The notes under the pieces: generated by a model
What the model saw: the letters and a program-made list of their open reading frames with translations, nothing else
Database searches by the model: none
What the model was told of the DNA's origin: nothing
NCBI GenBank assembly: GCA_951799405.1
Contig: OX637333.1
Location: forward strand, 17,545,960 to 17,609,959
Length of the DNA: 64,000 nt
Source of the DNA: Agapetus fuscipes
Taxonomy: Eukaryota > Arthropoda > Insecta > Trichoptera > Glossosomatidae
Reading direction: 5' to 3'
Position numbers and translations under genes: made by a program
Shown: one piece after another, positions 32,399-43,104 of the stretch
Layout of the letters: every line of letters starts with the position of its first letter
Numbering within the stretch: the stretch's first letter is position 1

Positions 32399-32827
32399 AT
32401 ACATTGTTAATAGTGCTGTCTCGCTCACGACATATGAAATGCTTTTGTTATTTTCTATGTAAGTAACGTGTCTCTAGTCCGTCTTCAATCTATTTACACA
32501 TTACCATGGAATCACCATGGCAACAGACTTTGTTAGTAGTGCTGTTGAAAGTATTAAAATATCTGATAAATTCCGAATTCAAAAATGTTCCCACCTCATT
32601 GTGTACTGGATGATTTTCACAAGTATCTATTACCGCGAGCATAGAAGTTACATACTTGAAGAAACAAGTACCTATATATTTGAACATCACTAGTTCTAGA
32701 AATGGCTGCCACTTTCGCGAACAAAATATTTCGACAAACGAAAAATAAATTTTATCAACATAGGTAATCATATAGAATAGTGATTAAAGTGAAATATTAT
32801 TCCATGTTCTTTAAGGCTGTGCTAAAA

Positions 32828-33500
32828 AAAAAATCCCGTTGTTTTTAAAAATATGTTTCTTATACTTTATGGCCTTAGTAAACGAGTGACATTAATAAAA
32901 AAAATCACGTTTGTTAAATAATTTTTAATCTTAATTTTAGAGTTATTTTTTTTTATAAAACTTAAAAAATGACGCCACGAAAAAATAATCAAAAAAACTT
33001 CGTTTTTTGCTAGCATTTTGTTGTTTTGTATTTTGGAAATATTTTTTTTCTTTATAATTATAGAATGATACAAATTCTAGTTGGTGACGTGCAATTTTTA
33101 ATAGAATAATGTGAATAGTTTTTGCGATAATATGAAAAAACTGAAACTAATTAACTTATTAAATTCTTGAAAACAGTTTTTTCATATTATCGCAAAAACT
33201 ATTCACATTATTCTATTAAAAATCGCACCACAAACTAGAATTTGTATCATTCTATAATTATAAAGAAAAAAAATATTTCCAAAATACAAAACAACAAAAT
33301 GCTAGCAAAAAAAAAAAAAAAACGAGTTTTTTGATTATTTTTTCGTGGCGTCATTTTTTAAGTTTTATAAAAAAAAAATAACTCTTAAATTAAGAATAAA
33401 AATTATTTAACACGCGTGATTTTTTTTATTAATGTCACTCGTTTACTAAAGCCATAAAGTATAAGAAACATATTTTTCAAAACAACGGGATTTTTTTTTT
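32828..33500. mobile_element. fold-back element, ~310-bp arms
   Basis: A near-perfect inverted repeat centred near 33157: each arm runs from the spacer CTGAAACTAATTAACTTATT outwards through CATATTATCGCAAAAACTATT, AGAATTTGTATCATTCTATA, TTCGTGGCGTCATTTTTTAAG and CATAAAGTATAAGAAACATA. No ORF of note; very AT-rich. Relative at 27183-27605. Confidence 0.8.
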
Positions 33501-33509
33501 GACCGGAGT

Positions 33510-34120
33510 CTTAACACATTTGGTCTCTTTTGTGTAGGCACGTTTAGAAAATACCCAGTTTGGGATTTATATAGATTTTTTTTCCAATTAGGTAACACAC
33601 CTGTTGACAGTTGGAAGGTTACCGAAAGATTGAATTTGGATTTTTGTATGATGAGTGGGGTAGCGTATTTCTAATTCTCAAAGTATTGATTTCTCAGCCC
33701 ATCCAGTTCTATATATCCAGGAGCATTTTAAGCTATTTCGGGTAGGGTCCAACGCTGCTCATGCCCCCCCCTCCCCCCTCCCCCCCTCCCCCCCAAATAA
33801 GTAGGTAATGACATTTTTTTAAACACAATTTAATGACAATCGAAATACCTACGCAAAAATGCTAGGCTGGTTTGTTATTGTTTTGGTTTGGCGTGCAGTG
33901 TGGTACGGGTAGGTACTAATACCTACCTACCTACTAGGATTGGCGTGGCAGCAGACTCACATCCACGGCTTGGCGGCAAAGCCGCACGTGAAGACATAAT
34001 TTTATTATTTACAACAATTTTTTGCAATAGGTATAATTTTTTTGTAATTTCTTTCAAAAGTACATACCTACCTAATTTTTTTTTATAGTGAAGAATTATT
34101 TCTCATGTTTTTTAATTTTT
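33510..34120. other. slit intron with C-rich tract
   Basis: No gene seen. 33763-33794 is nearly pure C with a few T on the plus strand, a low-complexity tract. TACCTACCTACC-type repeats lie near 33915. Confidence 0.5.
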
Positions 34121-34149
34121 TTTTTCAAGAGGAGCTAAGTACTGTAAAA

Positions 34150-34862
34150 AAATTAACCCAAAAGGGTCCCCGCAGGGCCCCTTGGGCCTTGCAGCCCTGT
34201 CCGCTGCGGGCACTGCGGACCCCCCTTAAACTGGCACTGTATATATTTATGCATACAAGTCTTCTTTCAGGATCTTTATTTGCACTTAATTTATTTTTAC
34301 AATTTCTATTTATTTTTAACACTTTTGGTTACACAAATTTATTTTCACAGTTTAGTATCGCTTACACGCTTCAAATCAAAGGCAACTATCTCACTGGCTT
34401 AGCGCACTCAATTTTACGCCTTATATACTTCACAGACAGAACTCTCCAGTGACTAATTTTGCCAGCACATTCGCAAACATTCTACCAACTTCAAGAGTAC
34501 AAAAGGATCATTTAATTTCTAGATTTCTAAGGGTCTGTTGCACCAACCAACAATCAATATTTGATTGAAACATCAAATTTGATTGCTTAGTTCTGGTAAG
34601 GACCTCGGTTAAATATTTCTCGAAAGTTGGTAAAAATGTGATGGAATTTGAACAGGAAATATGATTCACATCAGCTGACTTACGTATATGCAATCAATTG
34701 TTTGATTTGAAAGGGAGAACTCACACTTAATTTTGATTTTCGTCTGATTGGAGTTTGGTGCAACAGGCCCTTAGGCCTATAATTATTGCTACCTACGGTG
34801 TACACCTATATTAATCTACTTTTGACATAACATTATAATAACTATTACTACCTACGATGTAC
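34150..34862 (-). repeat. possible diverged gypsy LTR, interrupted by a MITE
   Basis: Order of words resembles the LTR at 5757: TCTTCTTTCAGG, TTTATTTGCAC, TTATTTTCACAG, CTTATATACTTC and a CATAACATT end near 34830. A GC-rich patch (34160-34210) sits at the inner side. Borders are not defined. Confidence 0.3.
34530..34771. mobile_element. MITE with TGTTGCACCAA ends
   Basis: 242 bp with inverted ends AGGGTCTGTTGCACCAA and AGGGCCTGTTGCACCAA, flanked by TA on both sides. Such ends are widespread in insect MITEs. Confidence 0.75.
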
Positions 34863-34871
34863 ATCTATATT

Positions 34872-35064
34872 AATCTACATTACAATATGTATCATTTGAG
34901 ATTCATGTTAAATGCATTCCCACAAGCAGACACGCATAATTTCGCGCTCACACATGCCGCATGTGTGGACCTACAATATAAAAAACCCAATTCTCAAATG
35001 GACAAAAGCCCTGCAACTCTTGCCGACCTTCCCTGAAACAGGGGTGACATTGGCAAAGTGATCC
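34872..35064 (+). repeat. family D repeat copy
   Basis: GAGATTCATGTTAAATGCATTCCCACAAG, CGCTCACACATGCCGCATG and GCCGACCTTCCCTGAAACAG are present; it stops after GGCAAAGTGATCCATT. A second partial copy follows at 35184-35275. Confidence 0.75.
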
Positions 35065-35278
35065 ATTGTCATTGGGAAATTAATAGTTCTTAATTCATAA
35101 CAAAAATTAATGAAATAATTAATTGAAAAAGTTAAATGTTTCTGAAACAGGCAAAAATAGGATAGTGAATTATAATCTGTATAATCTATAATCTAAGTTG
35201 CAAAGATACATTAATATTTCAAATTCATATTAAATGACACATGTAAATTCATGCTTACACCTGATTTGCCGTTGAGCC

Positions 35279-35775
35279 TTGTGTGTAAAAGTGAATATTG
35301 AAACCAGTGCCCTGGATCTTTTTATAACCTACAATAAAATTATGAGTTCTCTTCTTGACGAGCATGTTCCGCTGCGAACTACATCACGTCGACAAAGACG
35401 CTCAAAGAGCTGGCTTGATGAGGAATGTCGACAAACAAAGAGATCTATGTGTAGACAAGCAAGAATGTATAGATCTTGCCGTTGTCTGAACGGACTGAAG
35501 ATTGGCGCACTGAGAACACTACAGTATTGTGAGGATTAAACATTCCCAATATCGAATACAAAAACTGGAATCAGAAAGAAGGAATCCTAGCTCACTGTGG
35601 AAATCAATCAATGCTATCTTTGGCTATATACAATGCTCTTCCTATAAACATGGTAGATTTCAGACTGCGCAAGTGGGGGGAAAGAGTTCATCAAGACTCA
35701 AGAGTATCATTGAAGTGTGGTGTGCCACAGTGGTCCGTCCTCAGCCCGCTTCTATTTACACCTGATCAGCTGTTC
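35279..35775 (+). pseudogene. LINE ORF2 fragment, broken
   Basis: Plus-strand frames give SWLDEECRQTKRSMCRQAR, then NPSSLWKSINAIFG, then GVPQWSVLSPLLF. These are the linker and the RT GVPQGSVLGPLLF motif of a LINE ORF2, with frameshifts, a large deletion between them, and the motif glycine changed to W. Not functional. Confidence 0.75.
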
Positions 35776-35880
35776 ACATCCTGCCATGCTTTCTAGCTTG
35801 CCATCTGTTAATACAATTTCAAAAAAGTTAAAGACTTCCCGCTCAGGAAAGTCAAGACATGATTGATGGAGTGAACTTAC

Positions 35881-36024
35881 AGAGACGTGAGGCTTTTGAG
35901 ACCGGCAAAACTATCAGAAGCAATCTTGGCGATCTTGTTGTTGCTGAGATCAATTCTGCGCAGGCGGCGGTGAGCTGAGAAGGCGCGCGGCTGCACTTCT
36001 GTCAGGAAGTTCTGCTCCAAGCGA
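35881..36024 (-). CDS. sli: slit exon: domain 2 LRRs 1-2
   Basis: Two LRRs: [20 protein letters not shown] then [22 protein letters not shown]. The RLEQN and RRIDLSNN words are Slit domain-2 signatures. Acceptor TTCCAG, donor TCTCT/GTAAGT, phase 2 on both sides. Confidence 0.96.
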
Positions 36025-36699
36025 CTGGAAGATGTACAACAATTGTTAAATCATAATTAAATCTGCAAAGAACTTCAACAGGACTGGTGCTCTTTCCAAA
36101 AATAGATTTTTGTCATTAGCTTTCAAACACAGTTGGTATTTTGTGTGAAAAACATACATACAGCAATCAGCTGCTTACACGCTGCCATGGTTTATCGCTT
36201 TCTTTATTCAAATAGATATGGTTAGATCAAGCGACAGCTTTTGAGTTGCTACAAATTAAGATTTCTCTGCTTTTGAGAGATTTTGCATTTCCTTTTGCCA
36301 AGCTGCATCCGCACCCGATTGATTCATAGACCACAGTACTGGGGTGGAAGGCTCGTCGACCATCGGTAGATTTCACCATAGCTATTTGAAGATAGAACAG
36401 AATAAAACATGGGGGTGCCTGAGCACCTGATCATTGTCCTATATAAAATGGACCAGCTGTTGATATGCTGCCATGTTTTATTTCATCCTATCTTAAAATA
36501 GATATGGTAAGATCTATCAACGTTCCTCGGGATTTCCACCACTGCTGTCCTTAGTATTCTTGTTTTCTTATTATATAATTCATCACGCTCTTTTTTGGTG
36601 ATCTAGCAACAATAAATCGTTTCAGTAACATCAAACCACTTACAAGGGCAGTCACTTTGCCATGCTGTTGCTTTTTCCTTCTCCTTCTAGCTATCCTTT

Positions 36700-36775
36700 A
36701 TTATATTACTCCAGGCCGTCGTCATCGGTCCTCCCACGGATCAGCGCATTCTACCACTACGCTACCGTGCCGATG
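36700..36775 (-). repeat. tRNA-like SINE head, incomplete
   Basis: The minus strand reads CACGGTAGCGTAGTGGTAG, with an A box TAGCGTAGTGG at 36754-36764. The B box is missing where it would be expected; the sequence turns AT-rich at CTGGAGT. Probably a truncated tRNA-derived SINE. Confidence 0.35.
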
Positions 36776-36887
36776 GGACAAAGCTCGAGATAGAACATAC
36801 TTAAAGAAGTCCTGCTTTCAAATTCGACTTGGGGTGGTTTTTTTTCTTTTTTTTTCCTTTTGTTTTTAAAGTTAAATTTTTGAAGAG

Positions 36888-37131
36888 GAATGAATTTCAA
36901 CACACTTTACTTCTTGGCCAGAAACAGGTATTTATTTAGACCAGCAATTAATAATTTAAAATATAACCGGGAAACAAAATTTTGTTGAAAGGTTTTTACA
37001 AATATACATGGCCAAAGACGATTTTACATAATAAATAATGGAGATTTTCAACAAAATTGCTTTTTTTTTTATCCAATATTTTGAAATACCTACGTATAAG
37101 CAATTTTACAGATTTAGGGATGTACCTATAT
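36888..37131 (+). repeat. family F repeat, copy 1
   Basis: CTTGGCCAGAAACAGGTATTTATTTAGACC at the start and CAATTTTACAGATTTAGGGATGTACCTAT at the end. Other copies at 37155-37331 and 38345-38590. All three run directly into the start of a family D copy. Confidence 0.7.
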
Positions 37132-37154
37132 AATCTAAGTTGCAAAGATATACA

Positions 37155-37331
37155 GCATTTTTAAAATACAACAGGGAAGTAAAAAAACCGTTGAAAGGTT
37201 TTTAGAAATATAGATGGCAAAAATGATTTTACACAATAAATAATTGAAATTTTCAACAAAATTGCTTTTTTTATCCAAAATTTTTAAATACCTACGTACA
37301 AGCAATTCGAGAGATTTAGGGATGTACCCAT
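37155..37331 (+). repeat. family F repeat, copy 2 (5' shortened)
   Basis: Matches copy 1 from AAAATACAACAGGGAAG through AAGCAATTCGAGAGATTTAGG. It is flanked on both sides by the ATAATCTAAGTTGCAAAGATATA word, so F and D look duplicated together. Confidence 0.65.
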
Positions 37332-37395
37332 ATAATCTAAGTTGCAAAGATATATAGCATTTAAGTTATATATTAAATGCATCTATCTAAAATCT

Positions 37396-37662
37396 AAATC
37401 TATAATCTAAGTTGCAAAATATAGTACATTTGTATTCATGTTAAATGCATTCCCTCAAGCACACACTTATAAGTTCGCGCTTACACATGCTTCATGTGTC
37501 CTTACACTATAAAAACACAATCTCTAATGAACATAAGCTCTGCAACTCTTGCCCATCTTCCCTCAAACAGGGGTGACGTTGGCAAAGTGAACCATTTTTA
37601 CAGTATACCCATACTGTAAAAATGGTCACCCGGTCAGCCTCATACCAACCTATAAGACAAGG
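37396..37662 (+). repeat. family D repeat, full copy
   Basis: ATAATCTAAGTTGCAAAATATAG to ATACCAACCTATAAGACAAGGAA. It holds an extra inverted TACAGTATACCCATACTGTA in the middle of the TACAGTATGGGT segment. Confidence 0.75.
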
Positions 37663-37683
37663 AAATTGTTTCGATTTCTATTC

Positions 37684-38340
37684 TTTATAATCTGTAATCT
37701 ATGTTGCAAAGCTATATTACATAAAATAACAAAGTAACAAAACAGCACAGTGACAAAAAAGCACAGTGACATAACAGCACAGTGACAAAACAGCACGGTG
37801 ACAAAACAGCACAGTGACAAAACGGCATATTGACAAAAAAGCACGGTGACAAAACAGCACAGTGACATAACAGCACAGTGACAAAACAGCACAGAGACAA
37901 AAAATGACGGTGACAAAACAACACAGTGACAAATCAGCACAATGACCAAACAACACGGTGACAAAACAACACGGTAACAAAACAGCACAGTGACAAAACA
38001 ACACGGTGACAAAACAACACGGTAACAAAACAGCACAGTGACAAAACAGCACAGTGACAAAACAGCACAGTGACAAAGTAGCTCAGTGACCAAACAGCAT
38101 AGTGACATTACAACACGGTCACTTAACAGCACAATGACAAAAAAACACGGTGTCAAAACAACACAGTGACAAAACAGCACAGTGACAAATCAGCACAGTG
38201 TCAAAACAGCACAGTGACAGAGCACAAGTACACTAGCAGACTCGTAAAAGTTCACGCTTACAAATGCTGCATGTGGACTTACAACATAAAAACCCAACTC
38301 AAATGAACATAAGTGCAACTCTTGCCGACCTTCCTCCAAA
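37684..38340 (+). repeat. family D copy carrying a 16-bp minisatellite
   Basis: The D start (GTAATCTATGTTGCAAAGCTATATTACAT) is at 37690 and the D continuation (AAAGTTCACGCTTACAAATGCTGC) resumes at 38247. Between them (37722-38220) lie about 31 copies of AAACAGCACAGTGACA with variants. The open frames over it are translated repeat only. Confidence 0.85.
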
Positions 38341-38344
38341 CGAA

Positions 38345-38590
38345 ATTTCAATTTCACCAAATTTAATTTCCTGGCCAGAAATAGGTATTTATTTAGACCA
38401 GCAGTTAAAATAATTTAAAATATAAAGGGGAAGAAACAATTTCGTTGAAAGCTTTTTAGATATATTTAGGCAAAAAACGATTTTACATAATAAACAATGG
38501 AAATTTTCGACAAAATTACTTCTTTTTATCCAAAATTCTCAAGTACCTACGTACAAAGAATTTGAGAGATTTAGAGATGTACCTTTATAA
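38345..38590 (+). repeat. family F repeat, copy 3
   Basis: TTTCCTGGCCAGAAATAGGTATTTATTTAG to GAGATTTAGAGATGTACC; again ends at the start of a family D copy. Confidence 0.7.
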
Positions 38591-38905
38591 TTTAAGTTGC
38601 AAAGATATATAGCATTTAAGTTTTATATTAAATGCAAACTTACCTATCTAAAATCTAAATCTATTATCTAAGTTGCAAAGATTTATTACATTTGAGGTTT
38701 ATATTACATGCATTCTCACAGGCACACACGTATAAGTTCGCGCTTACACATGCTGCATGTGAACTTACAACATAAAAACGCCATCTCAAATGAACATTAG
38801 CCCTGCAACTCTTGCCGATCTTCCCTGAAACAGGGGTGACGTTGCCATAGTGACTATTTTTGTTACAGTATGGGTGGTCAGCCTCATACCAACCTATAGG
38901 TCAAA
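38591..38905 (+). repeat. family D repeat, full copy with doubled start
   Basis: TTTAAGTTGCAAAGATATATAGC at 38592 and TTATCTAAGTTGCAAAGATT at 38660 are two starts. The rest runs once to ACCAACCTATAGGTCAA. Confidence 0.75.
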
Positions 38906-39415
38906 TTTTTTTATATTTGCATACACTATCAATGTATTTATTATATTAAGGTTTATTAATTTATTGACATTTAAAAATCTTGCAATAGAGTTCCTCCCAG
39001 CGTGTTGATAGCTGTGAGGGTGCACTGTAATAAGGGTGACCTGTTGTGCACAATTAAAAAAAAAAAAAAAAAAAACCGTTTACAGTGCGGGATATTCCCA
39101 GTATTTTTTTGTAATGGCGGATTTTTATAAATTTATTTTATCAAAGCCTAACAAATCTAAGTAAGTAAATGTTCTTTTACAAAAATTTCGTGTTTTATTT
39201 TACATGTTTTTTAATACTACGAAGTTTAATGCGAGGAAACTATGTGCAATATAAACATTTCACAAATGTTAAGGGGTTGGGCTGCGTAGCAGCCAGGGGC
39301 AACGCCCCTAGTATATTTATATAGCTTTGAATGAGCGGACAAGTGTATTGGGGCCTACAAGATGGGTATGAGGGAGGTTTTAGCCGGAGAGGACGGTGCA
39401 ATATAACATGCTCAC

Positions 39416-39548
39416 AGTTCTGTGGTGTCTGGGGGTAGAGTGGAAGGCAGGCGGCTGAGGGTCTTCTCCCTGCAGTCCACAGAGCCGTCTATGCAGCGAC
39501 ATGCAACCGGACAGGGGGGCTCTGTCTGGCACTCCTCGGGATCCTCAT
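39416..39548 (-). CDS. sli: slit exon: domain 2 LRRNT cap
   Basis: DEDPEECQTEPPCPVACRC, IDGSVDCREKTLSRLP and LPPDTTEL. DCREK and the LP-D-T motif match Slit domain 2. Acceptor TCCCCCAG, phase 1, completing aspartate with the preceding exon; donor AACT/GTGAGC, phase 2. Confidence 0.95.
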
Positions 39549-39636
39549 CTGGGGGAGAAATTAAAGATAATTTAAATGTGTCGAGAGTTGATAAAGCCAT
39601 TTTATTATTCTGTCATTGTTGAATGTCGAGGGATGA

Positions 39637-40507
39637 TGATGATGATGAGTTGATGATTTCTTTATAGCGCCGTTTCGTGATGTAGTCACTCCAAGGGCGC
39701 TGGTGCAAACGATGCCAGAAATTTGCTTGTCTTCAGTGCATTCCAGAACTTGCCATGGTCCTCTAGCTCTCTCACATGATGTGGCAGGTGGTTCCAGGCC
39801 AGAGGGCCAGCAACTGCAAATGCACGCTCTCCAAATAATGTGTTAACTCTTCTTATAGGTTCTTCAATTCTTGATTTGGCTCCAGTCTCAGCCAAGCGCA
39901 GTGTAAGGCTTTTTTTGCCGAGGGTGACTGGTTTGATTAAATCAGCGAGATATTTGAGTGTTTTTCCAAATAAAGCTTTGTGGACCATCGTGCACACTTT
40001 GAACTCGATGCGCTCCGGTATACGGAGCCAGTGAAGCTTGTGGAGAAGAGGAATAATGTGTGTAAATTTCGACTGACCAGAAATCATGCGAGCGCACGCA
40101 TTTACAACCAATTGTAGCCTATTCAATTGACATTTTGGTTGGCCTGCATATAAGCTATTGCAGTAGTCTATTTTTGATACCACAAATGCATTTACTAAAG
40201 CTTTCCTTGCTTCCATTGGTAGACAGTTATTAACAAGCTTCATTTGCCGTAATCCGTAGAAACTCAAACTAACAGTCTTACTTATTTGAACTTTCATAGT
40301 CAGACAACTGTCTAGGTGAACTCCTAGGAGTTTGATACAAGAAGAAGGCAAAATGTCAACATTAGACAATTTTATAGGGGTGTTGTTGTCTATCATGTGT
40401 GCTCTCTTTGGAGAAGTCATCCACATTACTTCAGTTTTTTCTTGGTTTAGCATCAACCGATGCGTAGACATCCAAAACCATATATCTTCTATGCAAACAG
40501 AGGGCTA
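39637..40507 (-). mobile_element. LINE 3' end, L2/CR1-like, 5' truncated
   Basis: A 261-codon open frame (39686-40471, extendable upstream through VCIEDIWFWM) encodes the end of an RT and the C-terminal region. Marks are KTEVMWM, NSLYAGQPK, RLQLVVNACARMI, HWLRIPERIEFK and GERAFAVAGPLAWNHLP. The 3' end has a (TCATCA)n tail near 39637. It has no stops and so is fairly recent, but it is 5' truncated and inserted in slit intron sequence. Confidence 0.88.
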
Positions 40508-40516
40508 GGGTTTCTC

Positions 40517-40776
40517 TAAAAATCTAAATCTAAATCTAAGCTGCAAAGATATGTATCATTTGAGATTAATATTAAATGCATTCCCACAAGCAGACATGCA
40601 TAATTTCGCGCTTACACATGCTGCATGTAGACCTACAATATAAAAACCCCAATCTCAAATGAACATAAGCCCTGCAACTCTTGCCGACCTTCCCTGAATC
40701 AGAGGTGACATTGGCAAAGTGAACCATTTTTTACAGTATGGGTGGTCAGCCGCATACCAACCTATCAGTCAAGGAG
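40517..40776 (+). repeat. family D repeat, full copy
   Basis: AATCTAAGCTGCAAAGATATG to ACCAACCTATCAGTCAAGGA. Adjacent to the truncated 5' end of the LINE. Confidence 0.8.
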
Positions 40777-40867
40777 TACAAGCAATTAATACAATCAAAT
40801 ATATAAAACAAATAAATTCTAAGCAATTAAACAGTAAAAAATTAAAAAGCTACAACACATATTTTTT

Positions 40868-41095
40868 AAATTTAAAAGCCTCAGCTTTAACCGCCAGCAT
40901 TACAGATCAACCGCCATTTCTTTCGATCCTTGCATACTTCTTTCATTTCATCCAGAGCCATAACCTTTTTCATACAAGCTCTCCTTTTATTATGACTCTG
41001 GATATCCCATTCACTCGCTATTTCGAAAATTTGGTCCATCCATACCTTTCTCGGTCTTCCTCTTCCACGACATCCATGAATTCGTTTCTCAATTT
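40868..41095 (-). pseudogene. RTE LINE ORF2 C-terminus
   Basis: Minus strand encodes GRPRKVWMD, EWDIQSHNKRRACMKKVM and CKDRKKWR, the end of an RTE-type ORF2. It is closely related to the piece at 53822. It lies between two family D copies in opposite orientation. Confidence 0.75.
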
Positions 41096-41151
41096 TTTTT
41101 AATTTTAAATTAAAATATTGTATTTGTTTTTAATGTTTATCCATATTATTC

Positions 41152-41387
41152 CTTGACTTATAGGTTGGTATGAGGCTGACCACCCATACTGTAAAAAATG
41201 GTTCACTTTGCCAATGTTACCCCTGTTTCAGGGAAGGTCGGCAAAAGTTGTGGGGCTTATGTTCATTTGAGGTTTGGATTTTATTTGTAAGTACACATTC
41301 AGCATTTGTAAGCGCGAACTACACTTGTTGGTTTGTGGGCTTACATCTGAGAGCTTTAAATGAATATATCCTTGCAACTTAGATTAT
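41152..41387 (-). repeat. family D repeat, full copy, reversed
   Basis: CCTTGACTTATAGGTTGGTATGAGG to ATCCTTGCAACTTAGATTA, followed by a (TTA)n run at 41383-41405. Confidence 0.82.
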
Positions 41388-41487
41388 TATTATTATTATT
41401 ATTATATTTTGCTCAGTGAGATAAAATTTGGAAAGACCGGAGTGTGAGTAACAGCAACTAGATAAAGCTGGCCAGGAGTCTGGTCCA

Positions 41488-41625
41488 CTATATTATATTG
41501 CTGAAACATGGACCATAAAAACTGTACAAATGAGACAAATTGATGTGTTTGGAATGTGGTGCTGGAGACGCATGCTCCGAATTCCATGGACAGGTAGACG
41601 TACCAACGAGTTCATTCGTGTGTAG
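41488..41625 (+). pseudogene. RTE-like ORF2 fragment
   Basis: Plus strand encodes AETWTIKTVQMRQIDVFGMW, CWRRMLRIPWTGRRTNEFIR and a stop: the ExWT...WRRMLRIPWT region of RTE/BovB-type LINEs. Confidence 0.7.
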
Positions 41626-41887
41626 CTAGGCTGGGACGAATTGACTCTATACACATGTACACAACATATTCTTTAATTCTTTATAGCTTATTGTAACTTT
41701 GTATTGTTTTCTGAGGGCGTGGCCTAACCAAACTTGGAGAAACTCGGTGTTAAAAAGAAACAAGACCACAACTCCTATAATTCATACATCTGTGATCTTA
41801 ATTCAGTGTAAGCCATGTACGACTGTAGTATTAATTTACTATCATGCATCATTTACACGTATTGATCAGTCATTGGTGAGCTCCCAC

Positions 41888-42126
41888 CTGCGCAGGTTCC
41901 CTTGTGGGGCGGGATCCTGTGCAACTGCTGCGCGCCGCCCCTGCAGGGCCCCGGGGCAGGGCTCTGCAGCCTGGGCCTCGCCCTCAGGGCCGCGCCCAGG
42001 GCAGCCGCGCGGCAGCCGGAGCAGCGCAGCGGGTTGCCGGCTAGGCGCAGGGCCCGCAGACGGGGGGCCGCCATGGTGGACAGGCCGTCTAGGTGCAGCG
42101 TGGTCAGGTTGTTGTCGTTCAGGGTC
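41888..42126 (-). CDS. sli: slit exon: domain 1 last LRR and divergent LRRCT
   Basis: TLNDNNLTTLHLDGLS, then LRALRLAGNPLRCSGC, GPCRGG and GTCAG. The LRR matches Slit domain 1 (TLN-NNLT). The cap keeps four cysteines but has CSGC in place of CDC and lacks the usual tryptophan. The exon is very GC-rich, rich in Ala, Arg and Pro, against an AT-rich surround. Acceptor TGTTTCCAG, donor GCAG/GTGGGA. The split codon (G/AT, Asp) joins the domain-2 LRRNT exon in frame, which supports the assignment in spite of the poor cap match. Confidence 0.82.
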
Positions 42127-43104
42127 CTGGAAACAGGGATCATAAGGATTAATAATGTGAATTCAACAATGAGGTCTATGATCTGCACGAGGTTGGTGTA
42201 ACTATGTTACATATATAGTGTACCTTCTTGCCACATTATTCCCGAAGGCTTTCGCACGTGGCGAGTGGAATCTATTTTGATGTTTGTTTGAGAAATAAAA
42301 ATGGATAAACTGTGCTGGCATTTCCTGTACATGGACCTTTTAAGAATACAGCGTTGTCACCCGGCAGGGCTGCAAAGAAAAAGGCATACAGTTATTTTGT
42401 CATTGGCTGCTAGCTACGATATTCACATACAAGATTGACGTTAATTTTCCGGGAGAAAAAAGTTTCAAATTCAAAAATGTTCCAACCTCATCATAATAAG
42501 CTACTTAGGTTGTATTCTATATATGTAGTCATGGAGTTAGTAATTGTAATATCGATGTATCAAGTGCTATTTAGTCGTTTGAAACACCTCATCTTAAATC
42601 TATCTTTCTACATCTATCTATCTATCTATCTATCTATCTACAATATTATAACATTCAACGGCCTCCCCATACAAAATGAATGTGCGTTAATGGGTGAATA
42701 ACTGAAGCACTCCTCTACAGATGCACATCATATTCACACCAAATATTATTCAGAACTTCGGACGTGTCTGTCTTTTATCAAAGGTCTTAAAATTTATATT
42801 TTTTCAGTAAATAAATACGATCGATTTCAACACCTTTTTATGTAAAACCTTTGCGTGAAACAAAACTCATTTTGACATTCGAATTTCAAATAAATTGCCA
42901 GCACATAGGCTTCGAAGTCGCCATACAAGTCAATATTTTTTTGGTTGAATTCCGTTGAGTACCTACCTATATTCATTATTTATTTCAAAATATACTTCAA
43001 CCAGTTATAACATGTATTTTGTAGAAATAATTACGATCGATTAGGTCAACCTTTTATATGAAACCATACTTTTTGCCGCATTTAATTTTTTTTATATTAT
43101 TACA
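42127..43104. other. slit intron or upstream region, microsatellite
   Basis: No LRR exon for the earlier repeats of domain 1 was found. 42600-42643 is an (ATCT)n microsatellite. ACGATCGATT occurs twice, about 210 bp apart (42820, 43030), in a weak duplication. Confidence 0.45.

Noticed and set aside
36700..36775. Functional tRNA gene
   Set aside because: The A box is good, but there is no B box, no acceptor stem and no anticodon arm.
37650..38180. 176-codon minus-strand frame rich in C, F, V and L
   Set aside because: It is translated 16-bp minisatellite; several frames are open at once.
37722..38220. CRISPR-like array
   Set aside because: The repeats are directly head to tail with no unique spacers, and the genome is eukaryotic.
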